The position numbers were made by a program, and so were the translations under genes. The notes under the pieces were generated by a model. It had not been told where the DNA came from. It searched no databases and saw only the letters and a list, made by a program, of their open reading frames with translations. A DNA stretch of 24,930 nucleotides. Origin: Bacillota bacterium (GTDB lineage: Bacteria; Bacillota; Clostridia; Lachnospirales; Lachnospiraceae). Below, piece by piece: positions 1 to 8,388 of this stretch. The first letter of the stretch is position 1. Each line of letters starts with the position of its first letter. The stretch is taken from the NCBI GenBank assembly GCA_023419655.1, contig JAEZXP010000019.1, forward strand, positions 1 to 24,930, in the 5' to 3' direction.

Positions 1-67
1 AGTATATTTCAATTGCGTTTTCTCCCAAGCTTTGATAATATGGTTTTAGTTCTGTAAATTTTTTCAA
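1..67 (-). CDS. Possible N-terminus of a gene leaving the window on the left (partial)
   Basis: From a TTG at 65-67 the minus strand is open to the window edge and reads MKKFTELKPYYQSLGENAIE followed by IY, a charged, protein-like sequence. A purine-rich GATGAGGG lies upstream but too far for an ideal ribosome binding site. The plus-strand frames here are short and less protein-like. Family not recognised; only 22 codons are visible, so this is weak. Confidence 0.3.
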   Translation of the reverse strand, partial: MKKFTELKPYYQSLGENAIEIY

Positions 68-103
68 GAATCACGGATACCCTCATCCAGGAAAGGAGCT
101 CTC

Positions 104-823
104 ATGAATCAGGATTCAGGAAATATAACCGATAACGCCATCCAGAAAATAATGGAGGAAAACAAACGAATAACCTCCATGTTCATACATGAACTTAGAA
201 ATCCTTTATCACTTATAAAAGGAACTCTGCAATACATAGAGATGAAGCACCCCGAAACAAAGGACTACAAATACTGGAGCCAATTGCACGAGTTAATCCA
301 TGATATGGAGCTGATGATGTCCGATGCCTCGCTGCTTAATTCAGGCACGGTTCTCACTATGCAAAGCACCAATCTCTTCGAATTAATTACGACTGTCGCA
401 GAGAACTTTATGCCTCAGGCAGAAAACCAGCAAAAGCATCTGTCTGTTAAGGCTTCTTTGGAATGTGAATCCGTAATTTCTTCCTATTCCTGCGATTCAG
501 GTAAAATAAAACAGGTATTATCAAATCTGATTAAAAATGCTCTGGAAGCCACCTCTCCCGGCAATTTTATAGAAATTATCCTGGGCATTGAATCCACCGG
601 TACAAATCCCATGGTTTCCATCCAGATTAATAATAACGGTCTTCCGATACCTGAAAGCGAACTTGATACGATATTCCTGCCCTTTGTAACCAGCAAAAAA
701 TATGGAACCGGAGTAGGGCTTGCACTGGCAAAACGAATTATTGAAGGTCATCTTGGACGTATTCATGTCCGTTCCACCGAAGCTCTGACCGGGTTTACCA
801 TCCTGCTGCCGCTTCAATCATAA
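104..823 (+). CDS. Sensorless histidine kinase (HisKA + HATPase_c)
   Basis: The product is a 239-aa cytoplasmic histidine kinase with no membrane segment or sensor domain. An H-box is centred on His29 (FIHELRNPLS), an N-box on Asn145 (NLIKNALEA), and the lid and G2 box are GTGVGLALAK near residue 201. In the G1 box the usual Asp-Asn-Gly is Asn-Asn-Gly (Asn177), a change of the residue that normally contacts adenine. The start has a good AAAGGAG site 6 bases upstream. The layout resembles the catalytic cores of Bacillus/Clostridium sporulation-type kinases, so it may be driven by a partner protein. No response regulator gene is adjacent. It converges on the next gene with 6 bp between them and no visible terminator. 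Confidence 0.85.
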   Translation: MNQDSGNITDNAIQKIMEENKRITSMFIHELRNPLSLIKGTLQYIEMKHPETKDYKYWSQLHELIHDMELMMSDASLLNSGTVLTMQSTNLFELITTVAENFMPQAENQQKHLSVKASLECESVISSYSCDSGKIKQVLSNLIKNALEATSPGNFIEIILGIESTGTNPMVSIQINNNGLPIPESELDTIFLPFVTSKKYGTGVGLALAKRIIEGHLGRIHVRSTEALTGFTILLPLQS

Positions 824-829
824 GGCTTT

Positions 830-1828
830 CTATAATATATTGAATTGAAATACCTGGTCGAATGTGCGAAGGGTTTTAAAATTCCCTTTTGCCGTTAACT
901 CACCGGACATGAATGCTCCCTGGAAAGTAATTCGTCCAAGAACAAGCTTGTTCATCACATCCCTGGTTGTTTTTGCAATGACGTCTGCATCTGCTTTCTC
1001 TCCATAATAGCATTTCAGACGATTTTCCTGTATTTCAACAATCAGGGTCTTTTTGATATCAGATAAATTTATTGAGTAAGAGGCCGCAAAATCATCAATC
1101 GGATGAAAGTTCTCCCTGAGATTACGGATAAACTCCTGACCGGCCTCCATGTCGCCGCCGTCCAGCATTTCTTTATATAATTGTGTAAGCTCCTCGATAT
1201 CTTCCTTCTGCTTCTTCACATATGCATCGTCCGATACATACATTGAAAGCTGCTCGCTTTCCTGAGGTGTCAAGACAATCGTGTTGCTCTTAAGGAGATT
1301 TTGCCTAAGAACGATATTGCTTGCCGGAAGCATCTTTGTCTTTTGATTTATAACACGGTAAAAGGATTCCGCCGTCTTTTCAATCGTCCTGGCATAATCC
1401 GTATTTGTTTCAAATTCCACATGATTCTCAACATAGGAAGACAAACCGGTACAAGGGATTCCTCCCAGCATCTCCCATGCCTGTGTCAGAACAAGCTTGG
1501 CCTCTCTCTCGCCATACGTACTTGCCGTAACAATAGGCATCATGTACAGCTTCTCCAGTTTCTCCTTGTCTGCGTACAGCCAGCAGGCATCCAAAAACTG
1601 CTGCATATAACCGCCTATTCCCATCCATTCAACCGTTGTTGCCAATATAACACCGTCCGCCTCCTTCAAGGTCTTTGGAAGCATGGACAGCGCATTCTTC
1701 TCTTCATACAGATTATATCTTGTTATCTTTACCCGCAGCTCTTCAAGCACCTCTGTCAGCTTTCCGATTACATATAAGGTCGGATCTTCAATTAACCCCC
1801 TGCCGCCATAATAGATATTGACCTTCAT
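830..1828 (-). CDS. Flavodoxin-like NAD(P)H oxidoreductase fused to SCP2 sterol-carrier domain
   Basis: A 332-aa two-domain protein. Residues 1 to about 165 look like a flavodoxin-fold NAD(P)H-dependent FMN reductase: a beta strand followed by a GGRG loop, a central strand-loop reading GVILATTVEWMGIGGYMQQF that would hold the flavin, and a TASTYGERE segment. The last roughly 95 residues (from about 238, SINLSDIKKTLIVEIQENRL through VLGRITFQGAFMSGELTAKG) match the SCP2 sterol-carrier pattern. A linker with many Glu and Lys joins the two. It is the last gene of the glpK group and starts 18 bp after the rhomboid gene behind an AGGAGG site. Substrate unknown; the fusion suggests redox chemistry on a hydrophobic ligand, which is inference. 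Confidence 0.75.
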   Translation of the reverse strand: MKVNIYYGGRGLIEDPTLYVIGKLTEVLEELRVKITRYNLYEEKNALSMLPKTLKEADGVILATTVEWMGIGGYMQQFLDACWLYADKEKLEKLYMMPIVTASTYGEREAKLVLTQAWEMLGGIPCTGLSSYVENHVEFETNTDYARTIEKTAESFYRVINQKTKMLPASNIVLRQNLLKSNTIVLTPQESEQLSMYVSDDAYVKKQKEDIEELTQLYKEMLDGGDMEAGQEFIRNLRENFHPIDDFAASYSINLSDIKKTLIVEIQENRLKCYYGEKADADVIAKTTRDVMNKLVLGRITFQGAFMSGELTAKGNFKTLRTFDQVFQFNIL

Positions 1829-1846
1829 AAATCAACTCTCCTCCTG

Positions 1847-2917
1847 TCATCCTTGGTACGTTTGATTATCCACATAGGGCTTTTTGGGCCTCCGGTATAC
1901 GATAAGGGCCAGAATAATTCCTCCGATAAAGCCTCCGATATGAGCGATGTTATCGATATTTGCATTCGCTATACCACCATAGAGGCTGAATACTGTGAAT
2001 AAAATAATCTGCCTGCTGCTGATATCCTCCAAACGGCCTTTATTAATGAGAAGGATATATCCCATTGCCCCCACAATGCCGAAGATGGCGCCGGAGGCTC
2101 CTACAGACAGTACCAATCTCTCTTTTAACATATTATAACTTATAGAAGAAATACCTGCAATCATTCCGGAGCCAAAATAAATAATCAGATATTTTATTTT
2201 TCCTACTGCCCGTTCCAGATTATCTCCAACGAAGAATAACACCAGCATATTGTTCATCAAATGCTCGAAATCCGAGTGAAGGAACATCGAGGTCAATATT
2301 CTGTAGTATTCGCCTTCTTTTATCAAATACCAGGACAGGGCTCCCCTTTGCAGCCCATAGCCGTCTTCCCCGAATATTCCGGTATGATGGACAATCAGGT
2401 ATAGAACAATATTGGCTACGATAAGCAGTGTATTGAATAAAGATATCCATTTCACCCTATGCTGCCCATCTTTGCAGCTTATATCGTATCCGCCTTCGCC
2501 CAGCCCTGTGGCATGCTCTTCGTCATGGACAATATCTTCTATTGCAGGTATAAGCTCTGAAAAATAAGGGGATTCGTTCTCATAGATGATAAGCCGCCTG
2601 TTCAGCAAGTCCACAATAAAGTGGTCGTCCTGATTCAGATGAAACTTTTTCGCCCGCTCGAAATCGGCTGTAAGCACCAGGCCCAGCAGATGGATATCTG
2701 AAAAACCGCTTTCATGAAAACGGGCTTTTATATTATTGATTATCACCCTGTACTCTTCGGAGGATATTTCTCTTCCCGTTATGGCACGAAGAATCAGGAC
2801 AATTTCCGTTCCCATATAATCCGAACGGTAAAACATGTCCATAACGCCTATCTTAATGTCCAACTGTTGGTAACCCTTATCCGATAACTTACTGATAATG
2901 CCGTCCTCTATTCTCAT
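1847..2917 (-). CDS. Rhomboid family intramembrane serine protease with N-terminal soluble domain
   Basis: A 356-aa membrane protease. The first 150 or so residues are soluble with alternating charged helices and strands; I do not recognise this part. From about residue 160 come six to seven hydrophobic segments with the rhomboid signature: HxDFEHLMNN (His219, Asn223), GASGAIFG (nucleophile Ser275) and NIAHIGGFIGG (His326). The catalytic Ser-His pair is intact, so it should be active and would cleave transmembrane substrates in the cytoplasmic membrane. The start follows a GGAAAAGG site. It lies 48 bp after glpK and 18 bp before the flavodoxin-SCP2 gene, so co-transcription is likely. No substrate can be named. 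Confidence 0.9.
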   Translation of the reverse strand: MRIEDGIISKLSDKGYQQLDIKIGVMDMFYRSDYMGTEIVLILRAITGREISSEEYRVIINNIKARFHESGFSDIHLLGLVLTADFERAKKFHLNQDDHFIVDLLNRRLIIYENESPYFSELIPAIEDIVHDEEHATGLGEGGYDISCKDGQHRVKWISLFNTLLIVANIVLYLIVHHTGIFGEDGYGLQRGALSWYLIKEGEYYRILTSMFLHSDFEHLMNNMLVLFFVGDNLERAVGKIKYLIIYFGSGMIAGISSISYNMLKERLVLSVGASGAIFGIVGAMGYILLINKGRLEDISSRQIILFTVFSLYGGIANANIDNIAHIGGFIGGIILALIVYRRPKKPYVDNQTYQG

Positions 2918-2965
2918 TTTGCCTTTTCCTTCTCTGCCTCGTTCATGCCCTTTTATTCCTAATCT

Positions 2966-4468
2966 TTACCGGTCAGCCCATGAAAATGACCGGCCGACTG
3001 CTTTATGCCATCCCTTTAACAGGCTGTCTCTTTGTTCCTTCTCCATATTCGGAGTAAATGTCTCTGATAAAGCCCAGTTTTGTTTTATTTCCTCTTTGTC
3101 TTTCCAGAATCCTACGGATAATCCCGCCAGGTATGCCGCTCCCAAAGCCGTTGTCTCGGTACATTCCGGTTTTAGTACATCCGTATCCAGAATATCTGCC
3201 TGAAACTGCATAAGGAAGTTGTTCGCACTGGCCCCTCCGTCCACCCGGAGAGATTTCAAGCTTTCGCCCAAATCATTTTCCATGGCTTTAAGTACATCAT
3301 GGGTCTGGTAAGCGATGGATTCCAGGGTGGCCCTTATAATATGCTCACTGCTGCAACCTCTGGTTATGCCTACAATTGCACCCCTGGCATACTGGTCCCA
3401 ATAAGGCGCTCCCAGTCCGGTAAAGGCGGGAATAACATATACACCGTTCGAGTCCTTTACTTCATATGCATATTTTTCACTCTCAGCAGCCGTACGGATT
3501 AATTTCAGCTCATCCCTCAGCCATTGTACGGCGGCTCCGGCGACAAATACACTGCCCTCCAGGGCATACACCGCTTTAGTATTATCTGAACAGGCGGCAA
3601 TGGTTGTAAGCAGTCCATGGCTGCTTGTAACCGCCTCCTCTCCTGTATTCATCAGTAAGAAGCAGCCTGTTCCATAGGTATTTTTAGCCTCTCCTTTATT
3701 GAAGCAGCATTGGCCGAACAATGCCGCCTGCTGGTCCCCTGCCGCCCCGGATATCGGAATCTCCTCTCCAAAGAGAGCTCTATCCGAAACGCCGTATACG
3801 CAGCTTGAGGGCTTCACCTCCGGCAGCATCCCGCAGGGAATATCCAGTTCCTTCAACAGCTTATCATCCCAGACAAGCTTCTTTATATCAAATATCATGG
3901 TTCTGGAAGCATTGGTATAATCCGTTATAAAGGTTTTGCCCTTTGTCAGATTCCATATTAACCATGTATCTACCGTACCAAATAATAAATTCCCTTTCTC
4001 CGCCTCTTCCCTTGCTCCGGGAACCTTATCCAGTATCCACTTGATTTTGGTAGCAGAAAAATAGGCATCCGGAATCAGGCCGGTCGTCTCTTTAATATAA
4101 GGCTCCAATCCTCTCTTTTTCAAATCTTCAATCATATCGGCGGTTCTTCTGCACTGCCAGACAATGGCATTGTATACCGGCTGCCCCGTATTCTTATTCC
4201 ATACAATCGTGGTCTCTCTCTGGTTGGTTATCCCGATTGAAGCAATCTCCCCGGCTTCGATACCGGACTTTGCCATCGCCTCCGTTGCAACTGAAATCTG
4301 TGATGACCAGATTTCCATCGGGTCATGCTCAACCCAGCCCGGCTTAGGGTATCGTTGCGTATACTCCTTCCCTGCCATGCTTTTTATTTTTCCTGACTTA
4401 TCGAATATAATACAGCGGGAGCTGGTTGTTCCCTGATCAAGTGCCATTACATATTTCTTCACACACAT
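2966..4468 (-). CDS. glpK: Glycerol kinase
   Basis: FGGY-family kinase that converts glycerol and ATP to glycerol 3-phosphate in the cytoplasm. The phosphate-binding loop is ALDQGTTSSR at the N-terminus, followed by substrate and nucleotide motifs QRRTTIVW-like (NQRETTIVWNK), GAAGDQQAALFGQ and GCSSEHIIRATLESIAYQ. The length is about 500 aa, which is normal. The reading frame is open back to 4531, but family members begin close to KKYVMALDQG, so the start is ATG 4468 (GGGG 9 bases upstream), GTG 4462 or ATG 4483. The start lies inside a TG-rich tract at 4461-4478. No glpF or glpD is adjacent; instead it leads a group with rhomboid and flavodoxin-SCP2 genes. Confidence 0.95.
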   Translation of the reverse strand: MCVKKYVMALDQGTTSSRCIIFDKSGKIKSMAGKEYTQRYPKPGWVEHDPMEIWSSQISVATEAMAKSGIEAGEIASIGITNQRETTIVWNKNTGQPVYNAIVWQCRRTADMIEDLKKRGLEPYIKETTGLIPDAYFSATKIKWILDKVPGAREEAEKGNLLFGTVDTWLIWNLTKGKTFITDYTNASRTMIFDIKKLVWDDKLLKELDIPCGMLPEVKPSSCVYGVSDRALFGEEIPISGAAGDQQAALFGQCCFNKGEAKNTYGTGCFLLMNTGEEAVTSSHGLLTTIAACSDNTKAVYALEGSVFVAGAAVQWLRDELKLIRTAAESEKYAYEVKDSNGVYVIPAFTGLGAPYWDQYARGAIVGITRGCSSEHIIRATLESIAYQTHDVLKAMENDLGESLKSLRVDGGASANNFLMQFQADILDTDVLKPECTETTALGAAYLAGLSVGFWKDKEEIKQNWALSETFTPNMEKEQRDSLLKGWHKAVGRSFSWADR

Positions 4469-4537
4469 ACACACATACCCCATTTCATCTTCCCATATTA
4501 CGATTACAGGAACGAAAGCCCGGTTCCTCATAACTAG

Positions 4538-4567
4538 ATTGTAACACTCTTATCCCGGCATTTTCAA
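4538..4567 (-). promoter_or_regulatory. Candidate sigma-A promoter for glpK
   Basis: TTGAAA at 4562-4567, an 18-bp spacer, and TACAAT at 4538-4543 on the minus strand. Transcription would start near 4531, which excludes the longest possible glpK start and fits a start at 4483-4462. Confidence 0.5.
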
Positions 4568-4625
4568 TATAATTTCTATATCTTTCTTGTTTCACATACT
4601 TTTATACCAATAAACGATTATTCCT

Positions 4626-4648
4626 ATAAAAAAGAGCCCGCAGGCTCA
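4626..4648 (-). terminator. Rho-independent terminator of the Tad operon
   Basis: On the minus strand a GAGCC-TGCG-GGCTC hairpin (4634-4647) is followed by TTTTTT (4628-4633). It lies 20 bp past the restored end of the FHA gene, where the pilus operon should stop. Confidence 0.85.
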
Positions 4649-4668
4649 TAATAAATATTAATTTAAGT

Positions 4669-6065
4669 TTACCCGTATATCTGAAACAAATACCGGACAC
4701 CCGCAATCGCCACCTCATCACCTGTCGCTATCTCATATCTTTGGTAGCAGACCAGGGGCCTTTCATTCAGACAGGTTCCATTCGTGGAATTTAAGTCCGT
4801 TATATAATAGGCATCTTCTTCTTTCGTAATCTTTACATGGTATCTGCTTACGACCTCCTTGTCGAAGCAGTATCCACATGATTTCGATGTTTGCCTATCA
4901 CAAACGGAAAGCTCTTTATGTGTATCGGTTCGTACATCTCCTTATTCTCAGGTTCAAGACAGCATCCAAAAGATATTATCCCGGCATTTAACAGTACGGT
5001 AGGATTTGATTTGTCCTCCATCTCCTCTGCCATCCTCCGCCTTTTTTCTGGTAAGGTATCATCATATATTGCTTCTCTTTCTTCCAGCTTATCTTCCGAT
5101 TGTATCTTAGCCTTGTCATCCTCTCTTGGGTCGATATATTCCTGATTGCTTATGATTTTTGTTAGCCGGTTATTCTTATTCCATATGTTTTTCATAAGAT
5201 ATCCTGCAATACACAGCAGTATTACAAGTAATGCCATAAGCTTGCCGTAGTCTATCCTGCTGCCAAGGGAGGTATAGATAAGTTTCGTATTAATACTGAT
5301 AATAAGCATCAAGATTGCACCTGTAACACAGGCTGCCGTATAGATATAGGTTATTAATGGATAATAATATTTTTCCCTTTCATCGGATATCTTTTCCGGC
5401 ATAACCGGAATTTGAGCTGCTTTTATTCTACCTTTATCGGCGGGTTTCAGCTTATCCATCTCATATAGCTCCAGGTCAGAATTCTCTTTGCTTTCTATTT
5501 TTATGCCTTTCTCTGTATCCGTATTGTTTTCCCTGATGGCCGACAGAAGCTCATTAAATGAATTTCCGTCCTCCCGGCACACTTTATACAGGTTATATAT
5601 GTAAAGAACCGCATCCTTTTGCTTATGGTCCACCTTATTCAGAATATGCTCTATGAATGCTGTCATCTGATTCTTTATGTCTTTATTGTATCCCGGCAGA
5701 TAACATACATTTATCTGCTCCGCAGAAAGCCCGATGTATACATGCTCCGGCACCAGAATCAGGTCATTTTCATTAAGCAGATATTCATCGGTCTGCTCCA
5801 GCAAATCTGCCAAATCGGAAAATATCCTTTTAATCTGTTTATAATTCATTGTGCTTTTGCTGTAGATGATTTCAAAGGCCTGTGTCGATGTAATATCGTA
5901 ATAATAAAGCACGTGATTATCAATGGTTCTGGGCTCCGGCCTTATTATTCCCTTTACCGAATTTGCCTGCAGCATCTGTACACAATAATCTTCCCCTTTG
6001 CTATTCTCTGTCCTGGGTAACACAAGATAATTATGGCGAAAATCCTTCTTATAGCTGGCCTCCAT
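4669..6065 (-). pseudogene. DUF6382-FHA domain protein, frameshifted in the FHA domain
   Basis: The N-terminal part (about residues 1-180, starting MEASYKKDFRHNYLVL) matches the DUF6382 type found in Clostridia Tad loci. Two transmembrane segments follow near residues 240-290, and then an FHA domain begins (FPFVIGKHRNHVD). The frame then ends at 4848. The remainder of the FHA domain is present in another frame down to 4669: DKEVVSRYHVKITKEEDAYY, DLNSTNGTCLNERP and a final YLFQIYG. Adding one T near 4871 (GATACTGC to GATTACTGC) restores a complete FHA domain of about 465 aa in all. FHA domains bind phosphothreonine, so this would couple the pilus to Ser/Thr kinase signalling. It is the last gene of the operon, after an AAGGAGG site. 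Sequencing error or a true mutation are both possible. Confidence 0.8.
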
Positions 6066-6093
6066 CTTTCCCTCCTTTATGAATCAAAAGCTA

Positions 6094-6657
6094 TTATGGT
6101 ATAAGCTTTCCTATACTCTCTTTTAATTTATCAAATCCTTTTATCTCCTCGCCAGTATCAAGTATAACCTCCGACATCCGGACAGTCTCGGCCGGATTAT
6201 GATACGGCGCCTTTGCCTCAACTGCAAGGGTTCTGCCGGAAGAAAATAATTGCTGTATGGCTTTTATGGGAATCCGGGTTGTTCCTTCTACTCTTATGGC
6301 GATATGAAAGGTATCCTTTGATACATGAACATCGGTAACCCTCGTAATAAATAATCCCTTTGACAGCATACGATACAGATGGTTTTCAACATCCGTCTCT
6401 TTGGTCTCTGTTCCCTCAAGCAGCCTGCCAAATATCCCTTTATTAATCCCATCATAATTCATCTTTCCCGTATTAACATCTGCCTCCCGCTTAAAATTCA
6501 AGGCGGCCTTATGCCGCACCAAATCCGTAAGCCCTTGAATTTTGCATATATCATGAAGATAGAAGGACAGATATAGTATAAAGACAATGATAAATAATAC
6601 GATAGGCATGATAAACACCGCCTCCAAGGTAAAGCTTGCCTGGATTTTTCTCTTCAA
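6094..6657 (-). CDS. TadE-like pilus assembly protein
   Basis: A 187-aa protein with a short basic N-terminus, then ASFTLEAVFIMPIVLFIIVF, the class III prepilin-like segment with the conserved Glu five residues into the hydrophobic stretch, and a soluble outer part. That is the TadE/TadF pattern: minor pseudopilins of the Flp pilus, held in the membrane with the C-terminus outside. The start is a TTG at 6655-6657, chosen because AGGAGG lies 9 bases upstream and no ATG fits. It is the second TadE-like gene in the operon, separated by 110 bp from the prepilin peptidase gene and 28 bp before the FHA gene. Confidence 0.8.
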   Translation of the reverse strand: MKRKIQASFTLEAVFIMPIVLFIIVFILYLSFYLHDICKIQGLTDLVRHKAALNFKREADVNTGKMNYDGINKGIFGRLLEGTETKETDVENHLYRMLSKGLFITRVTDVHVSKDTFHIAIRVEGTTRIPIKAIQQLFSSGRTLAVEAKAPYHNPAETVRMSEVILDTGEEIKGFDKLKESIGKLIP

Positions 6658-6767
6658 CGCTTCTATCCTCCTGATTTTTTCATCTATTTCTATGTTCTTT
6701 GGTATATTGGTTCCTTCTCCGATTACCTGCTGTCCGCTCTATTATTGCGTATGCCCTGCGTGCCTGC

Positions 6768-7202
6768 CTAACTCCATATCGGAATACTAAGGAAGATGTA
6801 AGCAAGGCAAAGAAAAGGCATGAAAGGAATGGCTTTCTTTCGGTCAGCTCTTCTAAGCACCAGAAGTCCGATGGAAAATACTGCGGCAATGGAAAGAGCC
6901 AGGGCGAAAAGCTCGATATTCCCCCAAAAACCCAGTCCCATGCCGGTGACCACCAGCACCAGTCCGTCTCCCATACCTATCTTTCCTCCGGTTGCCTTAC
7001 TTAAAAGCACCACGCCTATTCCCAGAAAAACACCTCCTATCCTGTTCCAGACAGATAATACCGGGCAAAAAGGAATACAGATGCCCAAAAATATCCCGCA
7101 TAGTATAACAATCCATATTCGTATCTTCTTCCACCTGATATCTTGAACTGCGACGATAATCAGCAGCAAGCCTATCAGGCCTTTTATGATATACTCTCCC
7201 AT
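6768..7202 (-). CDS. A24 family prepilin peptidase (TadV/CpaA type)
   Basis: A 144-aa, highly hydrophobic integral membrane aspartic protease of the small TadV/CpaA kind, with no methylase domain. The two catalytic aspartates are visible: Asp21 in VQDIRWKKI and Asp79 in GGKIGMGDG (the GxGD motif). It should cleave the leader of the Flp1-like pilin and perhaps the TadE-like and DUF5702 proteins in the same operon. About four to five membrane segments are predicted by eye. The start has GGAGG 5 bases upstream. The position inside the pilus operon supports the assignment. Confidence 0.9.
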   Translation of the reverse strand: MGEYIIKGLIGLLLIIVAVQDIRWKKIRIWIVILCGIFLGICIPFCPVLSVWNRIGGVFLGIGVVLLSKATGGKIGMGDGLVLVVTGMGLGFWGNIELFALALSIAAVFSIGLLVLRRADRKKAIPFMPFLCLAYIFLSIPIWS

Positions 7203-7303
7203 CTATTCCTCCGATTTTTCCTATTTTTATCTCTGAATCGATACATCCCATAACCGCAAAATCTCTTCCCATCCCGCTTTAAGCGATGAAAGATTTCTTT
7301 AAG

Positions 7304-8191
7304 CTATCTGTTGCACCGCTTGCAGGGTACTTTTTCTCCTACTTCGGATAAGGGAATTTCCTGAACCGTCCTTTTTATTTTAGAGCAGTCCCGTCTCCTG
7401 TGGTACCTGTCACCATATACGGTTATGTAATAGCTTCCCGATACCGGGTCATTGCTGCAGCAGGCTTCACAGGCATAATACCTGCCGCCGTTTTTATTCC
7501 TGTGCCATGTCGGCTTTTCATGTATCTCTTCTATAGACAGGCGTATATGGGTGCAGTCTCTGTCCAGATGGTATACGGTACCGCTTTTTGTGATATAGAC
7601 GATGGTCTCCTCTTTGTCTTCCTCCTCCGCAATCCTGTAAAGAGCAGGAATCTGGTTTCCGTTCCAGCCCCGGACCCGGATTCTCTGTATCATATCCATT
7701 TCATGAAGCCCGAATATCCTGACGGGAATCCTGACCCGGTACCGGATTACGATATCGATATCATTGTCGCCCTCGAATACCTCCGAGCCGTCAAAGCGCA
7801 TCCCGTCGAAGCCTCCTGCTATACAGGAAGTGTTAACCAGCTCCTCATTCAGCCTGCTTCCCAGGGCATATTTAACGGCTATATTATGAATGACAATCCC
7901 TGCAAGCTCCTCTAATCCTGTTTTGATGCCTTCCTCCAAAGGGGACAAGTCCATGGCATTCACATCTTCTGCATCCTGAAAATCCGAATAGATGTATGCA
8001 GCCCTTGCCATGCTAAGGCCGGTTTCGGTCAATGCCTCCTGTATAACCTCCTGAACGGTTATTATCTGTATAAAGTATAGAAAGCTCAGAAAAAAGAATA
8101 AGAAAAGAGGCAGTACCAGAGAGGCCTCCACCGTAAGAGAGGCTTTTGCTCTTTTTTCTTTTATTCGGTTGAATTTCGCTGTTTGTTTCAT
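7304..8191 (-). CDS. TadE-like protein with tandem C-terminal H/C-CxxC modules
   Basis: The N-terminus is TadE-like (KASLTVEASLVLPLFLFFFL), and a soluble extracytoplasmic part of about 130 residues follows. The last 90 residues hold two copies of one module: VYITKSGTVYHLDRDCTHIR then YYACEACC, and YITVYGDRYHRRRDCSKIKR then VPCKRCNR. The spacing YHxxxxC...CxxC resembles the small putative metal-binding module seen at the end of some Firmicutes nuclease-like proteins; the zinc role is inferred. The start at 8191 (MKQTAKFNRIKEK) gives a usual TadE leader; an upstream ATG at 8227 with GGAAGG adds 12 residues and cannot be ruled out. It sits between the DUF5702 and peptidase genes. Confidence 0.75.
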   Translation of the reverse strand: MKQTAKFNRIKEKRAKASLTVEASLVLPLFLFFFLSFLYFIQIITVQEVIQEALTETGLSMARAAYIYSDFQDAEDVNAMDLSPLEEGIKTGLEELAGIVIHNIAVKYALGSRLNEELVNTSCIAGGFDGMRFDGSEVFEGDNDIDIVIRYRVRIPVRIFGLHEMDMIQRIRVRGWNGNQIPALYRIAEEEDKEETIVYITKSGTVYHLDRDCTHIRLSIEEIHEKPTWHRNKNGGRYYACEACCSNDPVSGSYYITVYGDRYHRRRDCSKIKRTVQEIPLSEVGEKVPCKRCNR

Positions 8192-8249
8192 ATTTCCGCC
8201 TGCCAGATACAGCTTCCCCGTCCGCATATACCTTCCAATGATGATACGG

Positions 8250-8362
8250 GATGACCGTTCTTCTATATAATTGTATAAGCAAATGATTTCCTGGAGAGAG
8301 GTTTTTTTATTTGATTAATAGAATTGTTATAAGAATGGATGTTCTTTAGAAGAACGGACATC
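8250..8362 (-). repeat. Long-range inverted repeat between DUF5702 and TadE-like genes
   Basis: Arms 8250-8264 and 8348-8362 are complementary at 14 of 15 positions and enclose about 83 bp. The 8348-8362 arm also overlaps a local hairpin (GTTCTT-TAG-AAGAAC, 8341-8355). A further 7-bp hairpin (8366-8386) directly follows the DUF5702 stop codon. The 8228-8388 stretch holds no gene and no clear promoter. Confidence 0.5.
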
Positions 8363-8388
8363 TCCTATCACCATTTTCCGGTGATATT

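Noticed and set aside
4848..4880. Programmed frameshift in the FHA gene
   Set aside because: No slippery heptamer is near 4871. The AAGGAGG in this stretch lies after the break, not about 10 bases before it, and simply encodes part of the domain.
6997..7272. 91-aa minus-strand ORF overlapping the prepilin peptidase
   Set aside because: The overlapping frame encodes a peptidase with both catalytic Asp residues and a better ribosome site; this one is a shadow.
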